Shown one piece after another: positions 10,962-19,895 of a DNA stretch of 64,000 nucleotides. Both the position numbers and the translations under genes were made by a program. Source of the DNA: an uncultured Tateyamaria sp. (GTDB lineage Bacteria; Pseudomonadota; Alphaproteobacteria; Rhodobacterales; Rhodobacteraceae); the NCBI RefSeq assembly GCF_947503385.1, contig NZ_CANNDO010000001.1, positions 930,001-994,000 on the forward strand, written 5' to 3'. The notes under the pieces were generated by a model. The model made no database searches. It was given only the letters and a program-made list of their open reading frames with translations, and was not told the origin of the DNA. Each line of letters starts with the position of its first letter. Within the stretch, counting starts at the first letter, position 1.

Positions 10962-12284
10962 ATGACCACCACACGTTTCGCACCGTCGCCCACAGGCTAC
11001 CTGCATGTCGGCAACCTGCGCACGGCGCTGATGAACTACCTGATCGCGCGCAAGGCGGGGGGCACGTTCATCCTGCGCATCGACGACACGGACCCGGAGC
11101 GGTCGAAGGAAGAGTATGTCGACGCGATCAAGCAAGACCTCGAATGGCTGGGCCTGACATGGGACAAGGTCGAACGGCAGTCGGAGCGGTTGGGGCGCTA
11201 TGCGGAGGCTGCGACAAAGCTGCGCGACATCGGTCGCTTCTACGAGGCGTTCGAGACGCCGGTTGAACTGGACCTGAAGCGCAAGAAACAGCTGAACATG
11301 GGCAAACCGCCAGTCTATGACCGGGCGGCGCTGGCGCTAAGCGATGCGGAACGTGCGGCGCTTCGTGCAGACCGTGGGCAGGGAGTATGGCGCTTCAAAC
11401 TGGATCATCAGCGCATTGAATGGGCGGATGGCATCATCGGTGACGTCAGCATTGATGCGGCAAGTGTCAGTGACCCGGTGTTGATCCGGCAGGATGGGCA
11501 GGTGCTCTATACACTCGCATCGGTGGTGGATGACACTGACATGGGGGTGACGGACGTGGTGCGCGGGTCGGACCACGTGACCAACACCGCAACGCAGATC
11601 CAGATCATCGAGGCATTGGGCGGCACCGCTCCGCGCTTTGCGCACCATTCTTTGCTGACCGGCCCCCAAGGCGAGGCGTTGTCCAAGCGGCTTGGCACGC
11701 TGGCCTTGCGCGATCTGCGCGCGCGGGGCGTAGAGCCTATGGCACTGCTCAGCCACCTTGCGCGGCTGGGCTCGTCCGATCCGGCGGAGTTGATGACGGA
11801 TATGGCCGCGTTGGTCGACGGGTTCGAGGTGTCGCATTTCGGAACCGCTCCGACCAAGTTCGACGTCGAGGACCTGTTCCCGCTCACGGGCCGGTATTTG
11901 CAGTCCCTGCCGTTGGAGGCCGTGCGAGACCGCGTGCTGGCCGCAGGCGTGTCCGAAGATCGGGCCGAAGCCTTCTGGACCGTGATCCGTGACAACATTG
12001 AGACGCTGAACGATGTGGATGGATGGGCCACCCTCTGCCGTGATGGTGCCACCCCGGTGATCGACGACGAAGATCGCGAATTTGTGGCGCAGGCCATCAC
12101 GATGCTGCCCGAGGGTCCGTTTGATGCGGACACTTGGGGTGCGTGGACCAGCGCGGTGAAGGCGGCCACCGGGCGCAAGGGGCGAGGGTTGTTCATGCCG
12201 CTGCGCAAAGCGCTGACCGGACAGGCGCACGGACCCGATATGGGGGCCCTGATGCCGCTGCTCAACGTGGTAAAGGCGCGCTGA
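10962..12284 (+). CDS. gltX: glutamyl-tRNA synthetase
   Basis: Class I synthetase, 440 residues. Seen: HIGH-type motif in PSPTGYLHVGNLRTAL (about 9-24), the Glu-binding RIDDTDPERSKEEY, and a KMSKS equivalent LSKRLG (about 245). ATG at 10962 was preferred to an in-frame GTG at 10959 because CAGGAG lies 8 nt upstream; translation is probably coupled to aspS. Known of the group: alphaproteobacteria often carry two GltX proteins and lack GlnRS, so GluRS makes Glu-tRNA-Gln for GatCAB. Which tRNA this one prefers is not visible. Confidence 0.94.
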   Translation: MTTTRFAPSPTGYLHVGNLRTALMNYLIARKAGGTFILRIDDTDPERSKEEYVDAIKQDLEWLGLTWDKVERQSERLGRYAEAATKLRDIGRFYEAFETPVELDLKRKKQLNMGKPPVYDRAALALSDAERAALRADRGQGVWRFKLDHQRIEWADGIIGDVSIDAASVSDPVLIRQDGQVLYTLASVVDDTDMGVTDVVRGSDHVTNTATQIQIIEALGGTAPRFAHHSLLTGPQGEALSKRLGTLALRDLRARGVEPMALLSHLARLGSSDPAELMTDMAALVDGFEVSHFGTAPTKFDVEDLFPLTGRYLQSLPLEAVRDRVLAAGVSEDRAEAFWTVIRDNIETLNDVDGWATLCRDGATPVIDDEDREFVAQAITMLPEGPFDADTWGAWTSAVKAATGRKGRGLFMPLRKALTGQAHGPDMGALMPLLNVVKAR

Positions 12285-12306
12285 TGCTCTGGCGAGGGGC
12301 GCTTGT

Positions 12307-12351
12307 GATCAAGCGACCCTTCGGGGAGGATTTTTTCAGGACAGAGACGGG
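12307..12351 (+). repeat. hairpin-plus-tail dispersed element, copy 2 (degenerate)
   Basis: Tail region GGATTTTTTCAGGACAGAGAC followed by a G-run closely resembles the tail at 28408-28432, but the GC hairpin is reduced to CCCTTCGGGG. It lies immediately before the MATE gene and its G-run supplies that gene's ribosome-binding region. Confidence 0.5.
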
Positions 12352-12359
12352 GGACTCCC

Positions 12360-13751
12360 GTGGCTGAGGCACAGGCAAAGTTCCTGAGCGGCTCTCTGTT
12401 TCGGCATGTATCGGTGATGTCGCTGACCGCGGCGGTGGGCTTGATGGCCGTGTTTCTGGTCGATTTTATCGACATGATTTTCATCTCGATGTTGGGGCAG
12501 GCAGAGCTTGCCGCTGCGGTGGGCTATGCCGGGTCGATCCTGTTTTTCACCACCTCCTTTTCCATCGGTATGGCGATAGCTGTGGGCGCGTTGGTGGCGC
12601 GATCCCTTGGTGCGGGCGATGCGGATGCGGCGCGGATACGGGCGAGCAACGGGTTGGTCTACGGAATTGTTCTGGGCACCGCATTTGCGGCGCTGGTCTG
12701 GGTCAATGTGCCATTGTTTGTGTCGCTGATCGGGGCGGAGGGCGAAACCGCTGCGCTGGCCGAGGGGTATCTGCGCATCATTGTACCGTCGCTGCCGTTT
12801 CTTGTGGTGGGCATGATGGGCGGTGCGGTGTTGCGCGCCTTTGGCGATGCGCGCCGCTCGATGCTGTCGACGATCTATGGCGGTGGCGTCAATGCCGTGC
12901 TGGACCCGATCCTGATCTTTGGCCTCGGCCTTGATCTGACCGGGGCGGCACTGGCGTCGGTCGCGGCGCGGTTGGTGATTGGCGTGACTGCGATCCTGCC
13001 GATCCTGCGGCATCATGGGGGGCTGCCACGCCCTGATCTCACCGGGCTGGTGGCGGACTTCCGCCCCCTTGTAACCATTGGCATCCCGGCGATCCTGACG
13101 CAGATGGCCACCCCGGTGGGGCAGGCCATCGTCACGCGGTCCATGGCGCAATACGGGTTGGAAGCGGTGGCGGGTATGGCCATTGTCGGACGGCTGATGC
13201 CGGTGTCCTTTGCGGTGGTGTTCGCATTGTCCGGGGCCGTGGGCCCGATCATTGGCCAGAATTACGGCGCGCGGAATTTTGACCGGGTGCGTTCGGGGTT
13301 CAACGCTGCGCTGACATTTGCAGCGCTTGTGGTGCTGTTCATTTCGGTTGTGCTCTTTGTGCTGCGCGGACCCATCGCGGACCTGTTCGATGCGACCGGG
13401 CTGGCGCGCGATCTGGTTTACCTGTTCTGCGGTCCGCTGGCGCTTTTGTTTTTCTTCAACGGTGTGCTGTTCGTGTCCAACGCGGCGTTCAACAATCTTG
13501 GCCATCCGTTCTACAGCACGTGGATGAACTGGGGACGCAATACGGTCGCGATGATCCCGCTGGTGACGCTGGGCGCGTGGCTCTATGGGGCGCCGGGGGT
13601 GCTGGTGGGGCAGGCGCTGTCAGGCGTTGTCTTTGGCGCCGTGGCATGGGCGCTGGCGCTGCGCACTATTGCAGCAGAGGGCGAGGGCGCGCCCCGTGGC
13701 ACCTTTGACCGCGAGGGGCGGCTGATGTCGTTACTGAACCTGCGCAAGTAG
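12360..13751 (+). CDS. MATE-family efflux transporter
   Basis: Inner-membrane multidrug/toxin extrusion transporter of 463 residues, normal for the family, with about twelve hydrophobic segments in two pseudo-repeats. Seen: N-terminal VDFIDMIFISMLGQAELAAA (TM1-2) and the equivalent second-half region MAQYGLEAVAGMAIVGRLMP; GPIIGQNYGARNFDR after TM8 is a typical MATE signature. Substrate and coupling ion unknown. The start is a GTG at 12360 preceded by a G-rich run. Its last 21 bp overlap the convergent cyclotransferase gene. Confidence 0.9.
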   Translation: MAEAQAKFLSGSLFRHVSVMSLTAAVGLMAVFLVDFIDMIFISMLGQAELAAAVGYAGSILFFTTSFSIGMAIAVGALVARSLGAGDADAARIRASNGLVYGIVLGTAFAALVWVNVPLFVSLIGAEGETAALAEGYLRIIVPSLPFLVVGMMGGAVLRAFGDARRSMLSTIYGGGVNAVLDPILIFGLGLDLTGAALASVAARLVIGVTAILPILRHHGGLPRPDLTGLVADFRPLVTIGIPAILTQMATPVGQAIVTRSMAQYGLEAVAGMAIVGRLMPVSFAVVFALSGAVGPIIGQNYGARNFDRVRSGFNAALTFAALVVLFISVVLFVLRGPIADLFDATGLARDLVYLFCGPLALLFFFNGVLFVSNAAFNNLGHPFYSTWMNWGRNTVAMIPLVTLGAWLYGAPGVLVGQALSGVVFGAVAWALALRTIAAEGEGAPRGTFDREGRLMSLLNLRK

Positions 13752-14264
13752 GCGGTCGGTCAGGGCGCGTTCTTGGGCGCTCAGCACTTGCGCGCGCGGG
13801 TAAAGAGGCGCGGCACGGTCATCACGCACTGGCGTGTCCCAGCCATCGGTGGTGGCAAAGAACGCCTCGACCCCGCGTTGCCCGAATTCCCGCAGGAACC
13901 CCTGCACCACGACGTCGAGATAGCTGAGCAGGATGGCGTGATCACCGCCGTGCCGCTGGTGCGTATCAGGCACTTGGTAGACAGCGACGGGACCGGTTTC
14001 CACGGACAACTGACCGTCCGCCGGGATGCGATCATAGCCGGTTTCGCGCAAATCCAGCGCAGCCCAGTCGCCGCGAGGCACTTGGGCGATCAGCCCGTCG
14101 ATGGAGGTGTCGGGATCGCGTCTGACCGACAGGAACACGACATCGCGAAATTCCGTCCGCACCCATGTCCGCCGCCAGCCGTGCAACTGGGCGGGCTGTG
14201 CGCCGGGATAATCGTGCGTGGCGCGGTTGACGAGGCTGCCATAGCCAAAGAACGAAGGCATCAT
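13731..14264 (-). CDS. gamma-glutamylcyclotransferase-like protein
   Basis: 177-residue protein of the gamma-glutamylcyclotransferase (AIG2-like) fold, which releases 5-oxoproline from gamma-glutamyl compounds. Seen: N-terminal FFGYGSLVN, the substrate-loop signature of the family, and DLRETGYDRIP, which contains a Glu at the position typical of the catalytic acid. The ATG at 14264 overlaps the upstream phosphatase stop by ATGA, indicating translational coupling. The true substrate (glutathione breakdown or another gamma-glutamyl amine) is uncertain. Confidence 0.75.
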   Translation of the reverse strand: MMPSFFGYGSLVNRATHDYPGAQPAQLHGWRRTWVRTEFRDVVFLSVRRDPDTSIDGLIAQVPRGDWAALDLRETGYDRIPADGQLSVETGPVAVYQVPDTHQRHGGDHAILLSYLDVVVQGFLREFGQRGVEAFFATTDGWDTPVRDDRAAPLYPRAQVLSAQERALTDRLLAQVQ

Positions 14265-15130
14265 GAGTCTGACAGCAGGTCCGCAAAATGCGCGGCCACC
14301 CGGTCCCATGTCTCTGGACTGGATGCGGTCAGCAGGAAGCCGGAGGTTTTGGTGGCGTCATAGGGTGTGTCATCCAACATGGCAGACTTGCCGCCCGCTT
14401 GTGCGCAGATCAGAGAGCCTGCCGCATGGTCCCAGCTGTTGAGGTGGCTCGACAGGACAAAATCCACGGCACCGGTCGCCAAAAGCCGGTATTCATGCGC
14501 CGAACAGCGCAGCGCGCCCGCATGTGCCAAAACGCCCACCTTGCGCCACATGATGGCCTGATCGGCAGGGGCCATAAGGCGGATGTGCATATAGCCGACC
14601 ATTTCCGACAAGGGCTTTGGCGCGCGGGTTTTGATCGGGCGGTGCCGCCCCGTTCTGGTCTGCCAGAGCGCAGGTGAGGTGTTGTCCGCCATCACCGCGT
14701 CGTCGCCCACAGGATCGTAGATCATCCCGAACACGGGCTGCCCAAAACGGCAGACAGCGATGATTGTGCCAAAGAGCGGCATTCCCCGCGCAAAGTTCCA
14801 CGTGCCGTCCACCGGGTCGATGATGAAACACAGTTCAGCCGCGCCGACACCGTCCAGCAGATCAGGCTTTTTTGAAATCGCCTCTTCCCCGATGACCAGC
14901 GCGTGGGGAAAGGCCATTTGCAGGCCACGGGTGATCATCGCTTCGGCACCGGTGTCGGCGGCAGTGACCAAATCCATCTCATCCGCTTTGGTATCAATAT
15001 CGCCGCTGTCCAACTGCCGAAACCGAGGCAGGATTTCGGCGCGGGCGGCGCGGCGCACAAGGTTCAGTAGTTGCGTTTTCTGGGCGTTCGACAGAGGTGC
15101 TGTGACGGGTATGGGCAGCGTGTCTTTCAT
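14261..15130 (-). CDS. inositol monophosphatase family protein
   Basis: Mg2+-dependent sugar/inositol phosphatase of 289 residues. Seen: metal-site motifs GEEA (about 95), IDPVDGTWNFARG (about 120-132) and the C-terminal SWDHAAGSLI (about 240). The family includes inositol-1-phosphatase, 3'(2'),5'-bisphosphate nucleotidase and fructose-1,6-bisphosphatase-like enzymes; the sequence does not decide between them. Start chosen at 15130 because AAAGG lies 8 nt upstream; an in-frame ATG at 15172 would add 14 residues with no ribosome site. Likely co-transcribed with the cyclotransferase and perhaps the ABC genes upstream. Confidence 0.88.
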   Translation of the reverse strand: MKDTLPIPVTAPLSNAQKTQLLNLVRRAARAEILPRFRQLDSGDIDTKADEMDLVTAADTGAEAMITRGLQMAFPHALVIGEEAISKKPDLLDGVGAAELCFIIDPVDGTWNFARGMPLFGTIIAVCRFGQPVFGMIYDPVGDDAVMADNTSPALWQTRTGRHRPIKTRAPKPLSEMVGYMHIRLMAPADQAIMWRKVGVLAHAGALRCSAHEYRLLATGAVDFVLSSHLNSWDHAAGSLICAQAGGKSAMLDDTPYDATKTSGFLLTASSPETWDRVAAHFADLLSDS

Positions 15131-15196
15131 GGTGGAACCTTTGGCGGGCTGGGACGGATCAGGATGTGACATGGGCGCGCGGCTTGGGCAACGCGA

Positions 15197-17725
15197 CTAT
15201 TCGCGCGCGCGCAGCACGTGGGCAGGCCGCGCTGCAAGCGGACCCCACGCAAAGGCGAGGCCCGCCAGCAGCGTCGCGATCACGCCGCCCGCAACAATGG
15301 CAATGGCTGACGGCCAGATGATGGTAAAATCTGTGTCCATGACAAACCGGCTCACCGCCCAACCGCCCGCGATACCGGCGGTAAGGGCCACCGCACCCGC
15401 GCCAAGCCCCAACAGCGCCGATCGCGTGGCAAAGCTCAGCAAGATGCGCCGTCGGGTTGCGCCGAGCGTCTTGAGCACAGCCGCTTCGTAGGTGCGGGCA
15501 TTTGTGCCTGCTGCCGCCGCACCGATCAGCACGAGAAAGCCGGTCAGCAGCGTAGCCGCCGCACCATAGGAGGTAGCGGCGGCGAGGCCGGACAGAACTT
15601 CGCTCACCCGGTCGATGGCGTCGCGCACGCGGATCGCGGTGATGTTGGGATAGGCCCCGGCGAGGTCGCGCAAGATCTGGGTTTCCGCCGCATCGTCGGC
15701 ATAAACGGTCGAGATGAACGTGTGCGGCGCGCCTTGCAGGGCGGCGGGATTCATCGACAGGATAAAGCCGATCCCGGCGGTGGAGAAGTCAACTTCGCGG
15801 AACGAGGTGATAGTCCCCGTGATATCGCGGCCAAGGATGTTGACGGTCAGACTGTCACCCAGCGACAAGCCCATTTCCTCCGCCTCTTCGGCGGCAAAGC
15901 TGATTTGCGGCGGACCGGCGTAATCTGCGTCCCACCATACGCCTGCCGTAATACGGGTGTTTTCGGATGGCGCCGCGGAATAGGTGACGCCCCTATCGCC
16001 GCTGATCACCCAATGATCGCCTGCCACTTCGCGTGCGGGTTTGCCGTTGATCTGGGTGATGACGCCGCGCAGCATTGGTGCGCTTTCCACGCGCGTCACG
16101 GCGGGGTCGTTTTCCAGCCGCTCAGTATAGCCGGGCATCTGGTCGCGCTGGATGTCCACAAAGAAATAGCTGGGCGCGATGTCGGGCAAGTTGCCCGAAA
16201 TGGCGTTGCGCAGGTTGCCGTCGATCTGGCCCACAGCCGCCAGCACCGACAGGCCAAGGCCCAGCGACAGGACCACGGATGCGGCCCCTTCGCGGGTCCC
16301 GGAAATCGCGCCAAGCGCCCATCGCAGCGCTGGGCGCCCTTTTGCGCGGGGGGCCGCGCGCCGCGACATCCACCTGATGAGGATCGCGGCAAGGGTCAAA
16401 AGGCCAAGGGCAAAGGCGATGCCGCCCGCAGTCCACAGGGTCAGGCGCCATGTGCCGGAGAAAAAGGCGGCGCTCGCCACAAGGGCGGCAAGACCTGCGC
16501 CGATCCACATCAGGTATTGCGGACGCGGCAGCAGGCGGGTGGTGCCAAGCGCATCGCGAAACAGCGTGGCCGCGCGCACATCCTCCGCCCGCGCGAGCGG
16601 CCAGAGGGTAAAGACAAATGCGGTGAGCGCGCCATAAAGCGCCGCTTCGGCGAGCGGTGCGGGAAAGAAGGTGAAGCTGGCCGGGATCGGCAGCCGCGCC
16701 TCGATCACCGGGGCGAGAAGCACTGGAACCAGTGCGCCGAGCGCCAGCCCAAGCGCGATCCCGAGGATCGACAGCGCCCCGATTTGCAGGAAATACGTCT
16801 GAAAGATCGTGCTGCGCTCTGCGCCCAAGGTGCGCAATGTAGCGATCACGGATGTCTTGTCGGCGAGATAGGCGCGCACCGCTGCGGACACGCCAACTCC
16901 GCCCACAGCAAGGCCTGACAGGCCCACAAGGACAAGGAACGCACCCAGCCGATTGACGAATTCCGCCACCCCGGGTGCACCGTTGCGCGCATCGGTCCAG
17001 CGCATTCCGGTGTTTTCGAACTGCGCGCGCGCGTCGGCCTCAAGCGCGGCAAGGTCGGTGCCATCGGGCAGGTCGAGCCGGTACTTGGAATTGAACAACG
17101 TACCCGAGGCCAGCAGTTGCGCATTGGCGAGGCTGTCGCGCAGCACGATCGTGCGCGGCCCAAGGCCAAAGCCCCCCGCCGCACTGTCCGGTTCCGTCAC
17201 CAGCGTTGCCATCAGGACAAAGTCCTGCGTGCCCAGACGGAAGGTGTCGCCCGTCCGAAGCCCCAGCCGGTCAATCAAAGCACGTTCCATCACCGCGCCG
17301 GGCAGAGCGTTCCGGCCCGCCAAAGCGTCGGCCAGTGGCATCGCAGGGTCGAGTGTCACGCTGCCAATCAGGGGATAGGCAGCGTCGACAGCCTTGATCT
17401 GCGTCAGACCGCGTTCGGGACCTTCCGGGCCGTCCACCACGGCCATCGAACGGAAATCGGCAATTTCCGACACCGCATCTGCGACGTTGCGCATCCAAGC
17501 CCATTCTGCGTCAGACGCAAAGCGGTAGGTGAAATCAAGCTCTGCCTCGCCGCCCAGCAAGGCGGCCCCTTCGCGTTCGAGCCCGGCCTCAATGGCGGCG
17601 CGAACGGACCCCACTGCGGCAATGGCCGCCACGCCAAGGGCCAGACAGGCCAGAAAGATGCGGAAGCCACGCAAACCACCGCGCAATTCGCGCGCGGCAA
17701 AGCGGGCAGAGGTGGCAAGGCTCAT
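15197..17725 (-). CDS. YbbP-type FtsX-like ABC permease
   Basis: Large inner-membrane permease of 842 residues matching the YbbP/MacB-superfamily permeases. Seen: an N-terminal membrane segment (about 20-42, IFLACLALGVAAIAAVGSV), a long extracytoplasmic domain (about 45-255), FtsX-type membrane cores near 260-380 and 715-830, and a central hydrophobic pair near 400-440. The 4-bp ATGA overlap with the ATPase gene upstream fixes the start. Next to the tesA-type esterase, as ybbA-ybbP is in E. coli. Such exporters probably extract or move lipophilic or envelope substrates; the cargo is unknown. Confidence 0.88.
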   Translation of the reverse strand: MSLATSARFAARELRGGLRGFRIFLACLALGVAAIAAVGSVRAAIEAGLEREGAALLGGEAELDFTYRFASDAEWAWMRNVADAVSEIADFRSMAVVDGPEGPERGLTQIKAVDAAYPLIGSVTLDPAMPLADALAGRNALPGAVMERALIDRLGLRTGDTFRLGTQDFVLMATLVTEPDSAAGGFGLGPRTIVLRDSLANAQLLASGTLFNSKYRLDLPDGTDLAALEADARAQFENTGMRWTDARNGAPGVAEFVNRLGAFLVLVGLSGLAVGGVGVSAAVRAYLADKTSVIATLRTLGAERSTIFQTYFLQIGALSILGIALGLALGALVPVLLAPVIEARLPIPASFTFFPAPLAEAALYGALTAFVFTLWPLARAEDVRAATLFRDALGTTRLLPRPQYLMWIGAGLAALVASAAFFSGTWRLTLWTAGGIAFALGLLTLAAILIRWMSRRAAPRAKGRPALRWALGAISGTREGAASVVLSLGLGLSVLAAVGQIDGNLRNAISGNLPDIAPSYFFVDIQRDQMPGYTERLENDPAVTRVESAPMLRGVITQINGKPAREVAGDHWVISGDRGVTYSAAPSENTRITAGVWWDADYAGPPQISFAAEEAEEMGLSLGDSLTVNILGRDITGTITSFREVDFSTAGIGFILSMNPAALQGAPHTFISTVYADDAAETQILRDLAGAYPNITAIRVRDAIDRVSEVLSGLAAATSYGAAATLLTGFLVLIGAAAAGTNARTYEAAVLKTLGATRRRILLSFATRSALLGLGAGAVALTAGIAGGWAVSRFVMDTDFTIIWPSAIAIVAGGVIATLLAGLAFAWGPLAARPAHVLRARE

Positions 17726-18417
17726 TCGGCGGCCTTGTGGGCTGCGTCTGGCGCGATCTGGCCGTCGGCCAGATGCACAACGCGATCACAGCGCGCGGCC
17801 AGTTCTGCCGCGTGCGTGACAAGCACCAGCGTCGCGCCATGCTGGTCGCGCAAGGAAAACAGCAGGTCCATGATCGCGGTGCCGTTGGCACCGTCCAGAT
17901 TGCCTGTCGGTTCGTCCGCCAGCAGAATGTCGGGACGTGTCACCAGCGCGCGCGCCAGCGCCACACGCTGTTGTTCGCCCCCTGACATCTGGCTGGGGTA
18001 GTGACCGGCGCGGTGGCCAAGACTTACGGCCTCAAGCTCCGCCTCTGCCCGCTCAAAGGCGTCGCGTGCGCCAGCCAGTTCCAACGGCGTCGCCACGTTT
18101 TCGAGGGCGGTCATGGTGGGGATCAGGTGAAAGCTCTGGAACACCACGCCCATATGCGCCCTCCGAAACCGGGCCAGCGCGTCTTCGTTCATGGCGGTCA
18201 GATCGGCACCCAAGGCAGAGACGGCGCCGCCCGTCGCCTGTTCCAGCCCGCCCATGATCATCAGGAGCGAAGACTTGCCCGAGCCCGACGGCCCGACAAG
18301 GCCCACGGTTTCGCCCCGCTGCACCTCGAGCGTGATGCCACGCAGGATATCCACGCGCCCGGCGTTGCCATCGAGGCTGAGCGCTGCATTATTCAGGGAC
18401 AGGACGGGTTCGGACAT
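17722..18417 (-). CDS. YbbA-type ABC transporter ATP-binding protein
   Basis: ATPase partner of the adjacent FtsX-like permease; 231 residues, standard for the LolD/MacB-like class. Seen: Walker A GPSGSGKSS (about 43-51), Q-loop VVFQSFHLIPTMTALEN, ABC signature MSGGEQQRVALARAL (about 143-157), Walker B ILLADEPTGNLDG and H-loop LVTHAAELA. Divergent from the esterase gene with only 52 bp between start codons, so the two promoters share that short gap. Confidence 0.92.
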   Translation of the reverse strand: MSEPVLSLNNAALSLDGNAGRVDILRGITLEVQRGETVGLVGPSGSGKSSLLMIMGGLEQATGGAVSALGADLTAMNEDALARFRRAHMGVVFQSFHLIPTMTALENVATPLELAGARDAFERAEAELEAVSLGHRAGHYPSQMSGGEQQRVALARALVTRPDILLADEPTGNLDGANGTAIMDLLFSLRDQHGATLVLVTHAAELAARCDRVVHLADGQIAPDAAHKAAE

Positions 18418-18469
18418 GCAGGAGAGGCCTTATATGTGTCTCAGGTGCTGATATGGAGGCTGAAGACGC

Positions 18470-19105
18470 ATGGGCAAGGTGATCGGGACGATTGTTCTCG
18501 CTTTTTGGGCCGGAATGGCTGCAGCGGAGGACATTGTGATCGCGGCGTTGGGCGACAGCCTGACCCAAGGCTACGGGCTTCCGGCGGAAGAGGGTTTTGT
18601 GCCGCAACTGGAAGGGTGGTTGCAAGCGCAGGGCGAAAACGTGCGGGTTATCAACGCGGGCGTGTCGGGCGATACCACGGCGGGCGGGTTATCCCGCGTG
18701 GACTGGACCCTGACGCCGGATGTGGATGCGTTGATCGTGACGCTGGGGGGCAACGACCTGCTGCGCGGGCTGCCGCCCGAGGCAAGCCGGGCCAATCTGG
18801 ACGGGATCGTGTCTGCGGCAACGGCGCGCGGGGTCGCGGTTCTGGTGATCGGGATGCAGGCGCCGGGAAACTACGGGCCGGATTACAAGGCGGCCTTTGA
18901 TGCGATGTATCCGGACATCGCCGAGACATATGATGCGCTCTACCTCGACAGCTTTTTCACTGGATTGGGCGGGGCTGGCGTCGATCCGTCGAGCCTGCGG
19001 GCCTTATTGCAGCCGGACGGCATTCACCCCAACGCCGCAGGTGTTGCGCGGATAGTCGACGGGGTCGGGCCTGTTGTGCGCGACCTGATTGCGCGGGTGG
19101 AGTGA
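18470..19105 (+). CDS. TesA-type SGNH arylesterase / lysophospholipase
   Basis: Exported esterase of 211 residues, the usual TesA length. Seen: signal peptide with a hydrophobic core and an AAA-E cleavage region (residues 1-19), then SGNH blocks GDSLTQGYGL (nucleophile Ser), NAGVSGDTTAGG, GGNDLLRG and DGIHPN (Asp-His). Known activity of the family is thioester, aryl ester and lysophospholipid hydrolysis in the periplasm. Divergent from the YbbAP-type exporter, the same association as tesA-ybbAP in E. coli, which suggests a shared lipid-related role. The SRAP gene starts 1 bp after its stop. Confidence 0.93.
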   Translation: MGKVIGTIVLAFWAGMAAAEDIVIAALGDSLTQGYGLPAEEGFVPQLEGWLQAQGENVRVINAGVSGDTTAGGLSRVDWTLTPDVDALIVTLGGNDLLRGLPPEASRANLDGIVSAATARGVAVLVIGMQAPGNYGPDYKAAFDAMYPDIAETYDALYLDSFFTGLGGAGVDPSSLRALLQPDGIHPNAAGVARIVDGVGPVVRDLIARVE

Positions 19106-19106
19106 T

Positions 19107-19721
19107 ATGCCGGGGCGATTTTTTCTGACGGATCCGGTGTCGGCATTGACCGATGTACTGGGCGTCGACCCGGGTGCGGTCAGCAACGAACCAGCGCGGG
19201 CCAATATCGCACCCGGGCAGGAGATCATTGTGTTTGACGGCAATCTACGGCGGATGCGCTGGGGCATTGTGCCGGTGGGCCGGGTGAATGCGCGCGGGCG
19301 TCCGGTGATGGAGCAGATCATAAATGCGCGCTCCGAAACGGTGTTCGACAAGACTGCTTTTGACGGTGTCGGTCGGGCTGTGATTCCGGTGAATGGCTGG
19401 TACGAATGGACGGGTGAAAAGCGCCGCAAGACGGCGTGGCGCATCGCGCCCAAGGGCGGTGGGTTCCTGTATTTTGCGGCGATCACCGATGTATGGACCG
19501 CACCGGGTGGGCTTGAGGTGCCGCAGGTGGCGGTAGTCACTTGCGAGCCAAACGCGGATGTCGCGCCGATCCATCACCGCATGGGTGTCCTGCTGGAAAG
19601 GGACCAACTGGATGTCTGGATGGGCGCGGATCTGGACGCCGCGAAGGCGCTGATGGTGCCGTGGCCCGAGGGGCGGCTGTCGATTGAAGAGGCGTTGCAG
19701 GTGAACTGGGACGGGCCGTGA
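19107..19721 (+). CDS. SRAP (YedK-like) protein lacking catalytic Cys2
   Basis: 204-residue protein of the SOS-response-associated peptidase family, whose active members cross-link to abasic sites in single-stranded DNA through Cys2. Seen: N-terminal MPGRFFLT where the family has MCGRF, so Cys2 is Pro; the other active-site positions are present: N73 in INARSET, E100 in GWYEW and H156 in IHHRM. The ATG at 19107 is the only start giving the family N-terminus, and is 1 bp after the esterase stop. Without Cys2 the usual thiazolidine cross-link cannot form, so it may be a binding-only paralogue. Confidence 0.88.
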   Translation: MPGRFFLTDPVSALTDVLGVDPGAVSNEPARANIAPGQEIIVFDGNLRRMRWGIVPVGRVNARGRPVMEQIINARSETVFDKTAFDGVGRAVIPVNGWYEWTGEKRRKTAWRIAPKGGGFLYFAAITDVWTAPGGLEVPQVAVVTCEPNADVAPIHHRMGVLLERDQLDVWMGADLDAAKALMVPWPEGRLSIEEALQVNWDGP

Positions 19722-19849
19722 TCCAGCGGACGCGGGCACGCCCGCGACGACATGTTTTGTTTGGCGCCCGTGGCGCGGGCCGTGCTGCAAATTTGTGCGA
19801 TGGGACGGGATGGGCCCCGTTTCCTGATTTTTACCAGTTGATAAAAATT

Positions 19850-19879
19850 TTGACCTGTGAGAGCGTTTTGACCAAATCC
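19850..19879. promoter_or_regulatory. possible degenerate RutR sites upstream of preT
   Basis: Two TTGACC half-sites 18 bp apart (19850-19855 and 19868-19873), the second extending as TTGACCAAAT like the left part of the RutR consensus; the right halves are not conserved. The remainder of the 174-bp gap 19722-19895 is AT-rich near 19835-19851 and holds no other clear signal. Confidence 0.35.
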
Positions 19880-19895
19880 ATGGGATGGAGCCCCT

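Noticed and set aside
12336-13505. 389-codon minus-strand frame opposite the MATE gene
   Set aside because: Composition is extremely Arg/Gln/His-rich, typical of the antisense of membrane-protein codons; no ribosome site.
15722-16918. 398-codon plus-strand frame opposite the FtsX-like permease
   Set aside because: Antisense shadow of a clear transporter gene, with low-complexity Gly/Arg/Gln composition.
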